64,000 bases of DNA, from assembly GCF_932276165.1 (NCBI RefSeq), contig NC_063983.1, positions 565,501 through 629,500 on the forward strand. Reading direction: 5' to 3'. Made by a program: the position numbers and the translations under genes. The first letter of the stretch is position 1. Each line of letters opens with the position of its first letter. The notes under the pieces are model-generated. The model saw only the letters and a program-made list of their open reading frames with translations. It was not told the DNA's origin and made no database searches. The stretch comes from Plutella xylostella (lineage: Eukaryota; Arthropoda; Insecta; Lepidoptera; Plutellidae). Of this stretch, positions 23,965 to 35,955 are shown piece after piece.

Positions 23965-26900
23965 GAATGTTGACTCTGGTTATCACAGATTGCGGTATCA
24001 GAGTTTGTGGGATTGACGCGGTGCACAATCACTTTCTTTATCTCTCTGCAATGCAGCTTGATGATTCAAATTAGTTAAGTCTGATGAGATAAGGAATTAA
24101 ATTTGGCTGGTTTTTAGCACTGAATTTACTTTCTTGTTTGTTTGATTCTTCCTGAGATTATTGGATTATATTGAAAGTCAGAGAGAGTTACCTAGAAAAC
24201 GGGTGTGCAGATATATTTATTATTTATTTATTTATTTATTCATAGGAAAACTTACAGCTAAATATTATACATAAGAAATTTCGATTTATAATACATAGCC
24301 AATTAAAAGTTTTCACACATATAGTGTGATAGTGTATTTTACACAGCAAAGTCGGACTGTAATTTAGTTATAACTTTTTCAACAGCTCACACCCAACATT
24401 CTCTAAACAAGCTATTTCATCTTGTGTAGTTGCAGCTGTCAGTGGCCAAACATTGAGCGGCACAACGGAAGCGTGCCTCGTTTTTCTCCCAAACCCCGTG
24501 TATTTTCCTTCACAAGTTTCACAGCAAATTGGCTTTCTGCAGGCAGATGAGAACCGCCACTCGCGACCGCGGACAGAGGGCCGAGGGGGTGAGGGAGGGG
24601 CGGAGGGGCAAGGGGCGGGGGTGCGAATGGATCACTAGTCTTCAACTGTTTTGGGGAAAAAAACTTTTGTTTTGCTGTTATTGGGACACTCATACGATAA
24701 AATTGTGTTTACCCTGGCATAGGCAAATAACACAATATTATTGCGTGAAATATACCTATAAATTCAGGTAACTTTAACACACTGAGCAAGAAATTCTACA
24801 CAAAAGTTTATCTACAGGCCTCAGCTCAGACAGTAGAAAAATTTAATTTATTTTATGCTCACACAAATTGACTTCTGTACTTTATGATTATAATGAAGTG
24901 TCTACTTTACTTCGATTCAGTAGGTTTAATAAAAATAAAAAAACACTTGAAAACCGTAATTTTCCGGTCCCACTGCAAAGAATCCTCTTGCCCCTCGCGG
25001 AAAACCGAGCCAAAAACACCGCAGATTGAGTCAGAAATGTCCTCTGTTTTTGCTTTTATTTATCTTCCCCGCGGTTTCAGTTTTTCTATGTCTTTGTTTA
25101 TTTCACCGAGACAACGGCTATGGTAATGGATGTAGTATCATTCATTCCCGAAATAATTAATTATCGTAAAGAGACGTCTTAAGTACTTACCAATGTATTT
25201 ACGTTTGGAAGAAGTATATATAGTTGTGCTTTGGACTAATCACAGGCATCTCAGAAATGCTCGACAATATACGAGTACCTAACAATTTTCATAAGTACCT
25301 ACCTACGTACTTAGTTATGTGATACTTCCTACGCATACAAGAAACATTAATAACTCTCACATAGCGGTATTAATTACCCTTCTGCTTGTAACTATATCTA
25401 GGAACAGTCATCGTATCTGTCAGTACATCATACAGAAAAGGTGTAAACAAGTATTATTGTTTAAGAAATTAATGTAGTTTGCATACTACCTACTCGTAAC
25501 ATGCTCTAGGTCTCACTGAGGTCTAGCAGATGACTAAACCTAATTCAGCCTAATAGAAATGGTAAAGTCATCAACAACGAATCAAAAGACAAACCGTCTA
25601 ACTTATTAATTATATATCATTTTTAATTATAATGGGTAAAACTTTTAATTTCGAGGCTACATTTGTTCTTAACCAGTTATGCAACACTGTGCATAGTGCA
25701 GGAAACATCAAAGTCCTCATAAAGTGTAATCAGTCAGCGCGGCGATCCCGATAATCCCAGTAATCCCGCAATTATGGCGGGAATTTACAGTGGGATTAAG
25801 CGTGGCTTATTAGCAAGCAAAATCGCTTAATCATATTAATTGTATTGCTGTGGCTGACTATGTATCTTATCAATGACTTTATCACAACACAGCTGTCTAA
25901 GCAATACCGTCTATCATATTTTACCTCCTAACATGGAGGGGATGTGGTGTTTGATAGCGCCTATATAGATTAAGAGTGTTCGTAGACGTAGATTCAAATA
26001 TCAAAATAGATTCTACCTTTCGTTAATGTTGTTATTAGAGATTGTATCATATGCCCAATATGTAAACTAGATAAAGTGTGCCAAAATTTGCACAGCACCA
26101 TGACATCACCCGTGCACTAATGCACCCCAATACAATAGATAGTTTATCTATCTACGAACCTTCATAGAGTAACTTTCTAACTACAACGCACAAGTCATCC
26201 TCTCAACTATTGCCAATAGTCGACCATAGAGTCCGACAACGGTAAGTTTGCAATGGGTAAAATATGAGATAGAGTTTACCTATAAGGATAGGTACACAAA
26301 TCTGCGTTCGACGTCGCATCGTAAAAATTTGCGTCAGTAATGAAGCATTACAACGACATATGTATACAGGCCCTAACTGATAGCCTTAAATTAATGAATA
26401 AAAGCTAGATCAGAAATTACAAGTTATATTTTTTTCCCTTGCTCTTGTTCCTATTGCAAAGTTAGCTTTGTCCGGCTCTATCATGAAGCCCACGTATGGA
26501 AGACACCGGTCTCCTGCTGTAGAGCCTCGAGAGTTCCTCGGCCAGAGACAAGACAGATGGAGTCCATCCGTCATGGTCGCCGCCAGACACGCCGCATTGA
26601 GGGGCGCGGGTGAGGATGACGGAAGCAATAGGTCTGGAGAAGGTATGGTGACTGAAGTTGGAATAAACCAACTGACTTTTCATCTGAGTTTACAGTGTCT
26701 TAAATTTAATGTGTCTCAAACGAATCAGCTAGTAGAGGTTTGATTTAGTACCAATGATTTAAATGCGCCAAAAATATTGTTTCAGTCACCTTAATTAGTC
26801 AAGCTTAGACTACACTCAGAGCAATGAAAAAGTTCCAGTGACATATAGAATGGCAATGGCAGCTAGATATATGTTATCTACATTTTCATATCTCTCGTCA

Positions 26901-27288
26901 TCTATATAAAGTATAAACATCATTTCGATTTCTGCCACATCCAAACTTCCTTTCCCTTCTTACCCCCAAATGCGCCTAATGCGACTCTGGGACTCACCCA
27001 TACCCCATATAGCCGTCGTTCATTTGCCAAATAGCCAGATTATAGAATTTTTTACACACCTCAGTCGCGCGGGGAGTAATGGATGAGGCGTCGTGTAGTG
27101 GTCAGCGGAGGATGGTTAGTTTACTGATTATGGGGAAATGAGGTGATTAAGATGGCACGTACACATGGGGTTGGAGCATGGAGGTAGAGAAAATCCATGT
27201 TATATACCGATATGTATATGGAAGAGGGTCTACAACTATCAGTGAGTATACCATTTTCATAGAAATTTGAAAGATCCATCGATCAAAT
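23965..27288. other. Intergenic, no recognised gene
   Basis: TTTA microsatellites lie at about 24215-24240, and a GC-rich patch is at 24545-24625. A GC-richer patch at about 26460-26660 is open on both strands but has no domain I recognise; see findings. Confidence 0.4.
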
Positions 27289-27375
27289 TGGATGCGGAAA
27301 GCTAAAGATCGCATCCAGTGTCGTGCTTTGGGAGAGGCCTACGTCCAGCAGTGGACTGCTATAGGCTAATGATGA
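27289..27375 (+). mobile_element. RTE-type LINE, extreme 3' end
   Basis: The C-terminal codons LGEAYVQQWTAIG and stop match the end of the longer RTE fragment at 33906-34748 (GGAYVQQWMIIG). They are followed by the usual CTAATGATGA tail. It is a 5'-truncated remnant of under 100 bases. Confidence 0.65.
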
Positions 27376-27726
27376 CCGATCAACATGTTTTATTCTAATT
27401 GCCTGAAAGTAACGAGCAGTCACCAACAGATAGAATTATTAACAATAGCAGTTAAAGTCACATTCCAGTTCCACTCTTAAATAAATCCACGTAAGTATAG
27501 TTACTGGGAGATCATTACAAATGAAATTCTCATTAGATGATTATATTTTTATCAGATAGGAAGTTGTTGCTATTTGCAGTTCCGATTATAAAAATAGCGT
27601 TTGTTATCTTGTAGCATAGTCTGCACCAATATAAAAGATAAAGATATTAGGCATGTTCTTATAATGTACCTATTACTTAAGTGGGATAATATTTAAAAAT
27701 ATATTTTAAATATGGAGCATAAATAT

Positions 27727-27752
27727 ATAGATAGATAGATAGATAGATAGAA
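27727..27752. repeat. (TAGA)n microsatellite
   Basis: Six to seven tandem TAGA units lie in AT-rich sequence. Confidence 0.85.
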
Positions 27753-28964
27753 TACACTTTATTTGTACACCGTATTATATACTCGTATTATGGAGATCAT
27801 TATCAAATTCGGCTGTTCTGATAAAACGTCATGGATCAAGTAACGATTCAGATAAAAAAGCGCATTCAATTTAATCAACATTTCGCGGCTATGATACTGT
27901 GCAGAGAAAAAACACACAGATAAAGGTATCAAACAAACCCAAAAAAGAGGGTTCTTGTAAATACAGTCGGAAGCGAAAAAGGGGACTGAACATTTCACCA
28001 TCCTAAAGACGGGCGACATTTTCAGACATCCCTTCAGGAAGCTTCCTCACACAAGACAATACCGCACCTAGCACCAGACACGTCGCTTCCACCGCGCCTT
28101 AATACATCACCACACGACAACCGGGCAGAAACAAAGACTTTCTACCCGCACACGAATAAAAACATCTTCCCCGTAGGTAGGTACCGGCCGGCCGCAGGGC
28201 AGAAACAAATTATAGACCCGTGTGTACCCCGCGCATTTGCAAAAGTATATGAGAGCCCTTTTGTTTTTCGCAAATTAAAAATTGTTCCAAAGAACCAAAG
28301 GTTTTGTTGCCAGATTACTCCGCGCATACTTTTGTTCAGAGAAAAACATTCTGCTTTAAATAGTATGAAGTTGAAATAAGCTACTTAGAAGTGAGTTGGC
28401 TTCCTTACTATCTCACTCGGGTAACTAAAAAGCATTCCATTTATCTAGCCTTAACGTAAACTTTAATTTCCCTAGAACAACGTCTTCGCAGACGAGACAT
28501 CTGCGCTGCGGCGCTCCAGGTGCGGTCACAGAATAATAATGCTATTAGATACGACACAACATTAACTTCATCTCGAGAATATTCGCGACATTAACTCGGG
28601 AATAACGGGAAACGGCCATATTTCTCCGGTTAGAAATAAACAAACAGACCGTTATTAACTCATTAAGTTAAGCTCGGAGAGAGGAAGGCATCGTCTAAAG
28701 TCGCGTTGTGAATTGGCTGGGATTTTAATAAAATGAAAAACGACTATAAGTATAACTTATTTACTATATTCGAAGCTGCATTTTAGCCTAATTCAATGTC
28801 GTTATAAGTATCAACGGCCATAGGGAACATGACTGTTCTGAATCTGAATAATCATTTATATTTACATAATTTATACCATGTAGGATATGATAAGTAAGTA
28901 TATTAGGTAATTTCAATCAATCATACAATGTCATTATAACCTATCATATCCAAAATATCTCAAA
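27753..28964. other. No recognised gene
   Basis: Short open frames lack domain signatures. No splice-supported exon is seen. Confidence 0.4.
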
Positions 28965-29010
28965 AATTGCTACTCTGGCCCATAGGTACCTATGGGCCAG
29001 AGTAGCAATT
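28965..29010. repeat. Perfect 46-bp palindrome
   Basis: The half-site AATTGCTACTCTGGCCCATA plus GGT reads identically on both strands about a GGTACC centre, with no spacer. It could be a fused pair of element ends or a cruciform-forming site. Confidence 0.85.
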
Positions 29011-29869
29011 GCTCTCCTCTTATGTACCTAACACTAAAAAGTACCAACAAACCACCCGATACAACATTATTGTCTATTGCTTCAGTAACACGACCGTTCG
29101 ACGCCGATTAAATGCGAATCCGGCCATTTGCGACCAACCCGCTTGAGCCACAACAATATCGGTAATGAGATAATTATCGAGAAAAATGGATTATCATATA
29201 AATTGCGATTATTTCATTTGACTCGGTTTATACCGGATAAAACAAATAAATGCAGCAAGAAACATGACCATCACTAAACTACAACAATATAACTATTTCC
29301 CCTACCTTTGATTACAATATGTATGTATGTATTTAAGTATTTATTATTAAACATGAATGTTTACTACATTTTGTACACCTTCCTCATTTATTCTTTAAGT
29401 CTCTCCTCCACCCAAAGGTTGCCCGGAAGAGATCGCTTTTAGCGTTAAGGCCGCCTATTGCGTTATATTGTAAATTGTTATTTGTGTAAATTGTCTTTAA
29501 GTCAATAAAGTAGTATTCTATTCTATTCTCTATTCTAACTACTAAATTATGTATGTAATATTTCTTATTCTTATTCCTTACGGCTTTCATACACTCACAG
29601 GAAAAGTTGAATGAGAGTTTTCACAGTTCCAGTGAGAAAAGCGCCAAATTACTCCTAAGCCGAATTAGCTAGGTTAATGCGCCGTCTGCAATATTGAACT
29701 ACATTTAAATGTGCACCAGATTACCAACTAAAAACATAAACATTTTGTTAAAATTTCCTATTAAATATGTAATTCGTTATTTAGGGATGGAATTTTGTAA
29801 GAGGAACTTTGCTCGTGAGTGTATTATGCCAACCGAGCTGTAATTGTAATTTGCATAGGTTTTCTAGGA
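29011..29869. other. No recognised gene
   Basis: It contains the second copy of the short interspersed block noted at 2537 (about 29596-29700: AGTTCCAGTGAGAAAAGCGC, then TAATGCGCCGTCTGCAATAT). No exon is present. Confidence 0.45.
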
Positions 29870-29878
29870 CCTAAAACT
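29870..29878. repeat. Target-site duplication, left (CCTAAAACT)
   Basis: This nine-base direct repeat is identical to 30661-30669 and flanks armed foldback element B. Confidence 0.8.
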
Positions 29879-30660
29879 GGGTTCCGCTCATCTCGCATAA
29901 TCTTTATTGACCAAAACTCATTTCGCATAACTCGTATGGTCTAAACTTTTTTAGCCGAACCATCACTTTGCCAAGACTTATGTGGCATAAGGCTCGTTTC
30001 GTCTAAAACTCTTTAGGCACAATCTTTAAACACCTAAGTTTCGTTTGCTCAAATTTATGTTCATCTATACCTATGTATAATCTTGTTTCTCCTAATGTTA
30101 TCTTAATAAATAATATATTAAGTATGTAGTAAATGTACAAATTGTGGTATTTTTCTCCTACATCCCGAAAATCACGATATTGTATGATCAAAAAATCTAA
30201 AGTTAACGACCAATATAATTATTACAAACCCCATGAGATCGTAACCTAAAAATAGGTGCGACGACGAGCAAAGCGAGGAGGAGCGTGTTAGGTGCACATG
30301 TTCATCAAAACCAAAGCGGAGCGCAGCGAAGCGGAGCGCAGCGAAGCGGAGCGAAGCGGAGCGAAGCGTTTTCCAAACAGCGGAAACAATACAAGGCACC
30401 AGTTTGCGCTATGTAGGGAGACGCTCCGTCAAAATTAAAGCCAAACGAATATTATTACTTTGTATAAACCTATGCCATAGCATTATTAGGCTATTCAAGA
30501 TTTGGCCATACCATTATTAGACTAAACAATGTTATGCGAAATAACTTTTTACTAAACGAGATTTATGCCATACGATTTTCGGCGTAACGAGACTTTGACC
30601 AAACGTTACTATGCAATACGAGATTAGGCAAATAAATCTTATGCCAAAAAAGGTAGAACC
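29879..30660 (-). mobile_element. Armed foldback element B (inverted copy of A)
   Basis: It is the same element as 20052-20808 in the opposite orientation, with ends GGGTTCCGC and GGTAGAACC. The phrase-built arms and the central core match copy A almost base for base, apart from a longer GCTTCGCTCCGC run in the core (about 30316-30370). With its own 9-bp target-site duplication, it is an independent insertion and not a segmental duplication. Confidence 0.75.
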
Positions 30661-30669
30661 CCTAAAACT

Positions 30670-32451
30670 ACCTATGGGTACTTTACTACATTGCAGAAGT
30701 ATTTTTGATATTATGCGTCCCATTATGTATCTTCAGGAGTATGAGCATAGGGCACAAGTACACACACGCCCGCTCCCTAATAAACAACGCATAATACGGA
30801 CATGAAATATGAAATTTCGGTCTCCTGGTGTAGGCACGGACAATCTAGCATCGGGGTGTAATAACGTTTTGCAAACGATGGCGATAAGGGCGTGATGTAT
30901 AGGCGGCGTTTTGTTTGCCATCGAGATTCTATCGGGTTTGAATCAGGACACGTCATTTCTGGCGCGTGAAGTTACGGCGTCTATTATACCACTACTATAA
31001 TGCGTCCCTACATAGTAGTTTAGTTCCTATATAGAAATCGTGTGCCAATAACTTGGCTGCTGACAATTTAGCTCTTCAGCTGATTATTTGTTTTGCGTGT
31101 GTTTGCAGCAAGAAGGAGTTTTAATGTTACCTACTCATGCAAAGAATTACTTATGTAGACTTGAATTTAAAAATTTGAAAACATTTAAACATCAGGATGT
31201 GACTCTCTGCTTTTTATATGAGTAATAACACAAACATTTTCTTTACCACCCAAAAATGTAGAAAACAAGTCAAGTTTTCAAATACATAATCATACATGTA
31301 GGTAGATGGTAGGTATATCTCCTATCTCATTTGGCCTTAATTATAAAGAAACCGGCAGAGCGTGCAATCCCAGTCTGCAACACACACACACACGTGAAGG
31401 AAAACCTCAATAAAGTTAGTACAATGGCGGTGTTTCATTTGTGACGGTTGTGTTATTTTAAATGCGGATACGGAGCGGGTGAGACTTGGTCCGTGGCTTA
31501 TCCGCGAGGCGGCGCGCGGGCCCACTGTACCTACGGCACGGCACCAGCGAAGATCTTGCTTGACGATATAATATGAAGATTCGGAGAACTCTCTTATAAT
31601 CGTTACTTTACATGAATCGAGCTAGAGTACTTACTTTGATTCATCGATCTTGGAGGTTAGGGCAGTACATGTGGGCGGCAAAGCAAAGCATGTAATGGCG
31701 AATAGGCATCTGGTAGGTACATTATTATATATAGTTTTTGGGCTAGACCTAGGGCAGGGCCGGACCTAGGGCAAGATTGTAGGTAAATCCGCTCCTGATT
31801 ATGATGAATCTGTCAGAGCAGACAGGGCTTTCAGAGAGCTGATTGTGCAATCGGTTCGTTTAAAGTTCAAGTGACCCTAGATCTCTAGATTTACCTGTTG
31901 GTGGATGTTACAGTCGGTTATTGGCTCTCATAAGACATAGTCGGTCTAAGAAGGCTCTAACAATGACGTAACACCTAGGCAATGGAAACCAGCGCAGGTT
32001 GCATCCAGGTAGCCTCGCGATAGCGCCGCCGCCGCCGCCGCCGTCTCGACACAATGTTCCCGCATCCACCCCCGCGCTATGTAGGTACATGAATAAAACT
32101 AAAAGATGTTGTTACTTGTGCTTTTAATACCCTTTTGTTGCGTCCCGGCTGACGGTCGCATGGCTTTTTGCTAATAAGAATGCTTTTGCTTTTGCTATGT
32201 TCCGTTGCTAAGTAATTGCACAAATTCGTATTGAAAATGAGGGCTTAATGTAAACTCCCAACCGAATAATAAAGTTGCTAAATAAAGTTTCATATGACTG
32301 TATACTTATGTTGTAGGTAGGTATGTGGCTTTGCATGCACATATAACGGGTTGTAAGTTTAACCTTACTTAGATCCTAACCATGTTTCATAAAAATCGGA
32401 TCAACGGCAACTACCTACCTATGACCTTCTCTTCCTAGAGGTAAAGTTAAC
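30670..32451. other. Intergenic, no recognised gene
   Basis: It contains a CA repeat near 31382-31395 and a GCC-type trinucleotide repeat near 32023-32043. No exon is supported. Confidence 0.4.
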
Positions 32452-32610
32452 TTCTCTTCTTCTTAGCCGTTTTCAACCTCAAAGGTGTAGGCCTCCTTCA
32501 GTCTATGCCACTCATCTTGATCTTGGGCTATCTCTATCTATTTGCTACCAGATGTTTTCCTTATATCGTCAGTCCATCGCATTTGTGGTCGACCACGAGG
32601 GCGTGTCAGA
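32452..32610 (-). mobile_element. RTE-type LINE 3' fragment
   Basis: On the minus strand it encodes RGRPQMRWTDDIRKTSGSK, then an in-frame stop, then AQDQDEWHRLKEAYTFEVEN and stop. This is the typical C-terminus of an RTE-clade reverse transcriptase ORF. It is truncated at the 5' side and inactivated by the internal stop. Confidence 0.7.
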
Positions 32611-32668
32611 ATATGAAAGTTAACTACTAGTTATTAATTAGACATAGGTAGGTACTTCAGTTACCTAC

Positions 32669-33135
32669 TAGGGCATGCAATACCGGTAATATTTTCAATA
32701 CCGGTATTAAGTTCCGGTATTAGAACTCAATACCGGGATCCCGGTATTAATACCGGTATTAGACTTTCTTGTTATAAATGGCTTATATTTTATTTAAAGG
32801 TCGTATAGGGCAAAATACAACAAGAAAAAGCAATCAAATTCTGTATTATGTCATATTTTTTACGAGAATTGAGTATTAGAGTTAAAATTTTAGAACGCAT
32901 GGACAACAAGTAGGTTTCCAAAGCCAAAGGCCCAAAACCGCATGTAACGGTTGAAATCAAGTGCACTTTCATAGTATATAGGAGCACAAGGCTAACTATA
33001 TCTTAATCGCTTGATTTTTAGCCTAAAAAATGACCGATTCCGGTATTAACATTCAATACCGGTATTGAAAAAGCGTGGATTTTGTCCGGGATCCCGGTAT
33101 TACGCAATACCGGTATTGCGGTATTGCATGCCCTA
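32669..33135. mobile_element. hAT-like MITE with AATACCGGTATT arms
   Basis: The terminal inverted repeats are TAGGGCATGCAATACCG and its inverse (CGGTATTGCATGCCCTA). The flanks TTACCTAC (32661-32668) and TTACCTAG (33136-33143) are an 8-bp duplication with one mismatch, as expected for hAT. Both arms are built from repeated palindromic AATACCGGTATT phrases. The unique centre (about 32775-33035) has no coding capacity. Confidence 0.65.
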
Positions 33136-33162
33136 TTACCTAGCTATTAATATCCTGATAAA

Positions 33163-33295
33163 CAAAAAAAAAACAAAAAAACACGCACTCACGCCTTGTA
33201 CTAATGTACTCTCCCTTGCGGGGTAGGCAGAGGTGCATTGCTGCACCCACTTTTCGCCAGAGTGTATGTTAGTCCCAATGTAATAGGGGGCGGGC
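33163..33295 (-). repeat. tRNA-derived SINE, 3' part (split by hAT insertion)
   Basis: Read on the minus strand, this is the body and tail of the SINE whose head is at 35268-35415. It contains GTGCAGCAATGCACCTCTGC, CTACCCCGCAAGGGAG and GGCGTGAGTGCGTG, followed by a T-rich tail. Confidence 0.7.
33288..33295. repeat. Target-site duplication of hAT element (GGGCGGGC)
   Basis: This eight-base repeat is identical to 35268-35275. Removing the element and one copy restores a continuous SINE. Confidence 0.85.
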
Positions 33296-33905
33296 CAGTG
33301 GCGGATTTACAAATTTGCCGCCCGTAGGCCATTTAAATTTTGCCGCCCCTACTGATTTTTGATCCCCTACTTATTCATTAGTTTAATTCCGTTATTAGTA
33401 CAATTGTGAACTTAATGATATTTCTGTCATTTAATTACTAGATTATTTTTGCAACCGGCTATGTAATATTGAAGAGTTTAATGTTGACCTAACAAGTTTA
33501 ATTTGACAGGCAAATAAAAAAACCTCAACTTTAAAGCGTAAAACATCTGTAACTTTTAAACGGCTCAATCGATTTTTAGCAAACATATTGTCTAAGAACA
33601 CTCTCCCGTAAAACACATGTGATACAAAGAAAAACTAAATTGAAATTGGTTCATTCGTTCGGGTGCTATGATGCCACAGACAGACACGTCAATTTATAAC
33701 ACCCCTCTTTTTGCGTCAGGGGTTAAAACAACAGTATGTACTAATCGTAAGGTGGGGAAAGGCATGACTTAAAAATACTTACACTACAGACAAAATAATG
33801 AGTGGTCAGTAAACATTGCTTTTGTTAAAAAAAATGCACTTAACAGTTTAAAAACAATACAAAAAAGACAATGAGATAAATTAATAAGTGCTGAAGTTTT
33901 ACATT

Positions 33906-34748
33906 TTAAAGTCGTTGGACTGGAAAGGACATGGCACACATATGTATAAATGGCGAGTACATGTCACACCTCCGCTTCGCGGACGACATCGTTATTATGG
34001 CAGAATCTCTGCAGAAACTCAGCTGGATGCTAAGTGGCCTAAATGCTGCTTCCCGACGTGTAGGCCTCGGTACGAGAAGACGAAAGTCATGTACAATGCT
34101 CACATCAAACCGGAGCCGGTCGCCGTTGGTGAGGCAACAATCGAAGTTGTGCAAGAATATGTCTACCTCGGGCAGACTATTCGGCTAGGCAGAAGCAACT
34201 TCGACAAGGAGGCTGCAAGGCGCATCCAATTGGGATGGGTTGCATTCGGGAAACTTCGTCACATATTCTCCTCGGCCATTCCTCAGAGCCTGAAGACAAA
34301 AGTCTTCAACCAGTGCGTCCTGCCAGTGATGACGTATGGTGCAGAGACGTGGACACTGACGGTAGGACTGGTCCACAGATTTAAAGTCGCTCAGCGTGCT
34401 ATGGAGAGAGCTATGCTTGGGGTTTCTCTGATGGATCGTATCAGAAATGAGGTTATCCGTCAGAAGACTAAGGTTACCGACATAGCTGTCAAAATATGCA
34501 AGCTAAAGTGGCAGTGGGCTGGTCATATCTGCCGAAGAACCGATAACCGTTGGGGTAGACGAGTTCTCGAGTGGAGACCACGAACAGGCAAACGCAGCGT
34601 GGGACGCTCTCCTGCCCGCTGGACTGACGACCTTAGGCGGGTGGCGGGTAGTGGTTGGATGAGGAAGGCCGAGGACCGAGTGTTGTGGCGCTCCTTGGGA
34701 GGGGCCTATGTCCAGCAGTGGATGATTATTGGCTGATGATGCACGTGA
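33906..34748 (+). mobile_element. 5'-truncated RTE-type LINE with 14-bp target-site duplication
   Basis: The fragment encodes the C-terminal part of an RTE-type reverse transcriptase. It starts just before the catalytic LRFADDIV motif, continues through KTKVMYNAHIKPE and AETWTLT, and ends GGAYVQQWMIIG plus stop and a GATGATG tail. A frame change near 34075 separates the catalytic motif from the rest, so it is dead. The flanking direct repeat TGAAGTTTTACATT (33892-33905 and 34749-34762) marks target-primed insertion into the hAT element. Confidence 0.85.
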
Positions 34749-34797
34749 TGAAGTTTTACATTATTGTCTTCCGAGATTTTAAATTTGCAAAATCATC

Positions 34798-34848
34798 TAT
34801 GAAAAATATTTCATACAAAAATATATTTTGTATGAAATATTTTTCATA
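34798..34848. repeat. 51-bp near-perfect AT palindrome
   Basis: TATGAAAAATATTTCATACA is followed directly by its inverse (TGTATGAAATATTTTTCATA) around an AAAATATATTT centre. It lies inside the hAT element. Confidence 0.75.
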
Positions 34849-35267
34849 AGTTCTGGCTCTATGCACAAAAGAAATAAAGCATTATGATTTTCTTAACTTA
34901 AAATAGATCATAGGTAGTTTTTAACCCGTTTTAAGCAAGTAAAACTTCTCTCACCGAAACAATTTGTCACCGGTGTACCATGCGAAGTGCAAGTTGCCGT
35001 TAAGGTGAAGGTTCCACGGTTTAAAGTATGGCTTGGCTGCTTTTGGAAGAAATCGGCAGAAATCGGAAAAACCCACCTGCACCTCATGTAATGATCCAGA
35101 ATCAAATCGTTTTCGTATTTTATAATCGTAATTTATACATGGATAGTGTGTACACGTATAATTATAAAAAAAAAACTCAAAAAAAAACTATTTGCCAAAT
35201 TTGCCGCCCCTCTCAATCTGCCGCCCTAGGCACTGGCCTTTTTGGCCTATAGGTAAATCCGCCACTG

Positions 35268-35415
35268 GGGCGGGCCTATTGCCATTTTAGGGGCACATCC
35301 AAGACCCGAGAACAAATATCTGTGTTTAAACAAATATCTGCCCCAGCCGGGAATCGAACCCGGGACCATCGGCTCAGTAGTCAGGGTCACTAACCACTAC
35401 GCCGTTCGGTCGTCT
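35268..35415 (-). repeat. tRNA-derived SINE, 5' head part
   Basis: On the minus strand it reads CGACCGAACGGCGTAGTGGT, then a B-box GGTTCGATTCC within GGTCCCGGGTTCGATTCCCG, then CTGGGGCAGATATTTG. The A-box-like TAGTGGTTAGTG and the B-box are well kept. It continues in 33163-33295 on the other side of the hAT insertion. Confidence 0.8.
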
Positions 35416-35845
35416 GATACACCTATCTACGTATTTACTAAAATGTAATGGCTTGTATTCGGTATTGCGTAGCTTTCAGCATATTTACATCGCAATGATT
35501 CCGTGCACTCGCAGTAATGGCGGCTGAATGCGCCTCGGCGCAGCACTCGGCAAACTGTGTTTAAACCATGTTTAAACGGTGCGATTATTAAAATGGAAAA
35601 CATTATTTTGATGGCTGCTGGGGATTATTTTGTAATGGCCCTGTTTTTGCGAGCAGTACCTACCTATACCTATATACTATTAACAACCAATGTAAGTATA
35701 TCCGATGATTTTAAACAGGGGAGCCTCGAATCGAATTGATAACTACAGGAGATGTATTTTACAAGCCTAACATTATGTAGGTATTCTATCGCAATAAGTT
35801 TAATCCGTTTTAAAGAACATCAGAAGTATAAATAATAGTTCCTGC
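35416..35845. other. No recognised gene
   Basis: AT-rich spacer with no supported feature. Confidence 0.4.
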
Positions 35846-35955
35846 TGCCGCTGCACGGGCTCGTTCTCGACATAGATAAACGTCACTATATCGCGATCGC
35901 TATAAATACGCCGCTGTGATTATTGACGTCGATAACAGACACGTGAATTTGTTGC
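35846..35955. mobile_element. TGCCGC foldback MITE, empty copy
   Basis: TGCCGCTGCACGGGCTCGTT, then CTCGACATAGATAAACGTCA at the left is inverted as TTGACGTCGATAACAGACAC near the right. The same family occurs at 54322-54812 and 62983-63097. This copy has an intact GATAAACGTCAC stretch at the place where the 54-kb copy is interrupted. Confidence 0.55.

Larger units (their letters stand above)
33296..35267. mobile_element. hAT-like non-autonomous DNA element
   Basis: The terminal inverted repeats CAGTGGCGGATTTAC and GTAAATCCGCCACTG extend, with gaps, into shared TTTGCCGCCC motifs at both ends. A perfect 8-bp duplication GGGCGGGC flanks it. About 1.1 kb is its own sequence; the rest is a later RTE insertion (33906-34748). 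No transposase remnant was recognised. Confidence 0.75.
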
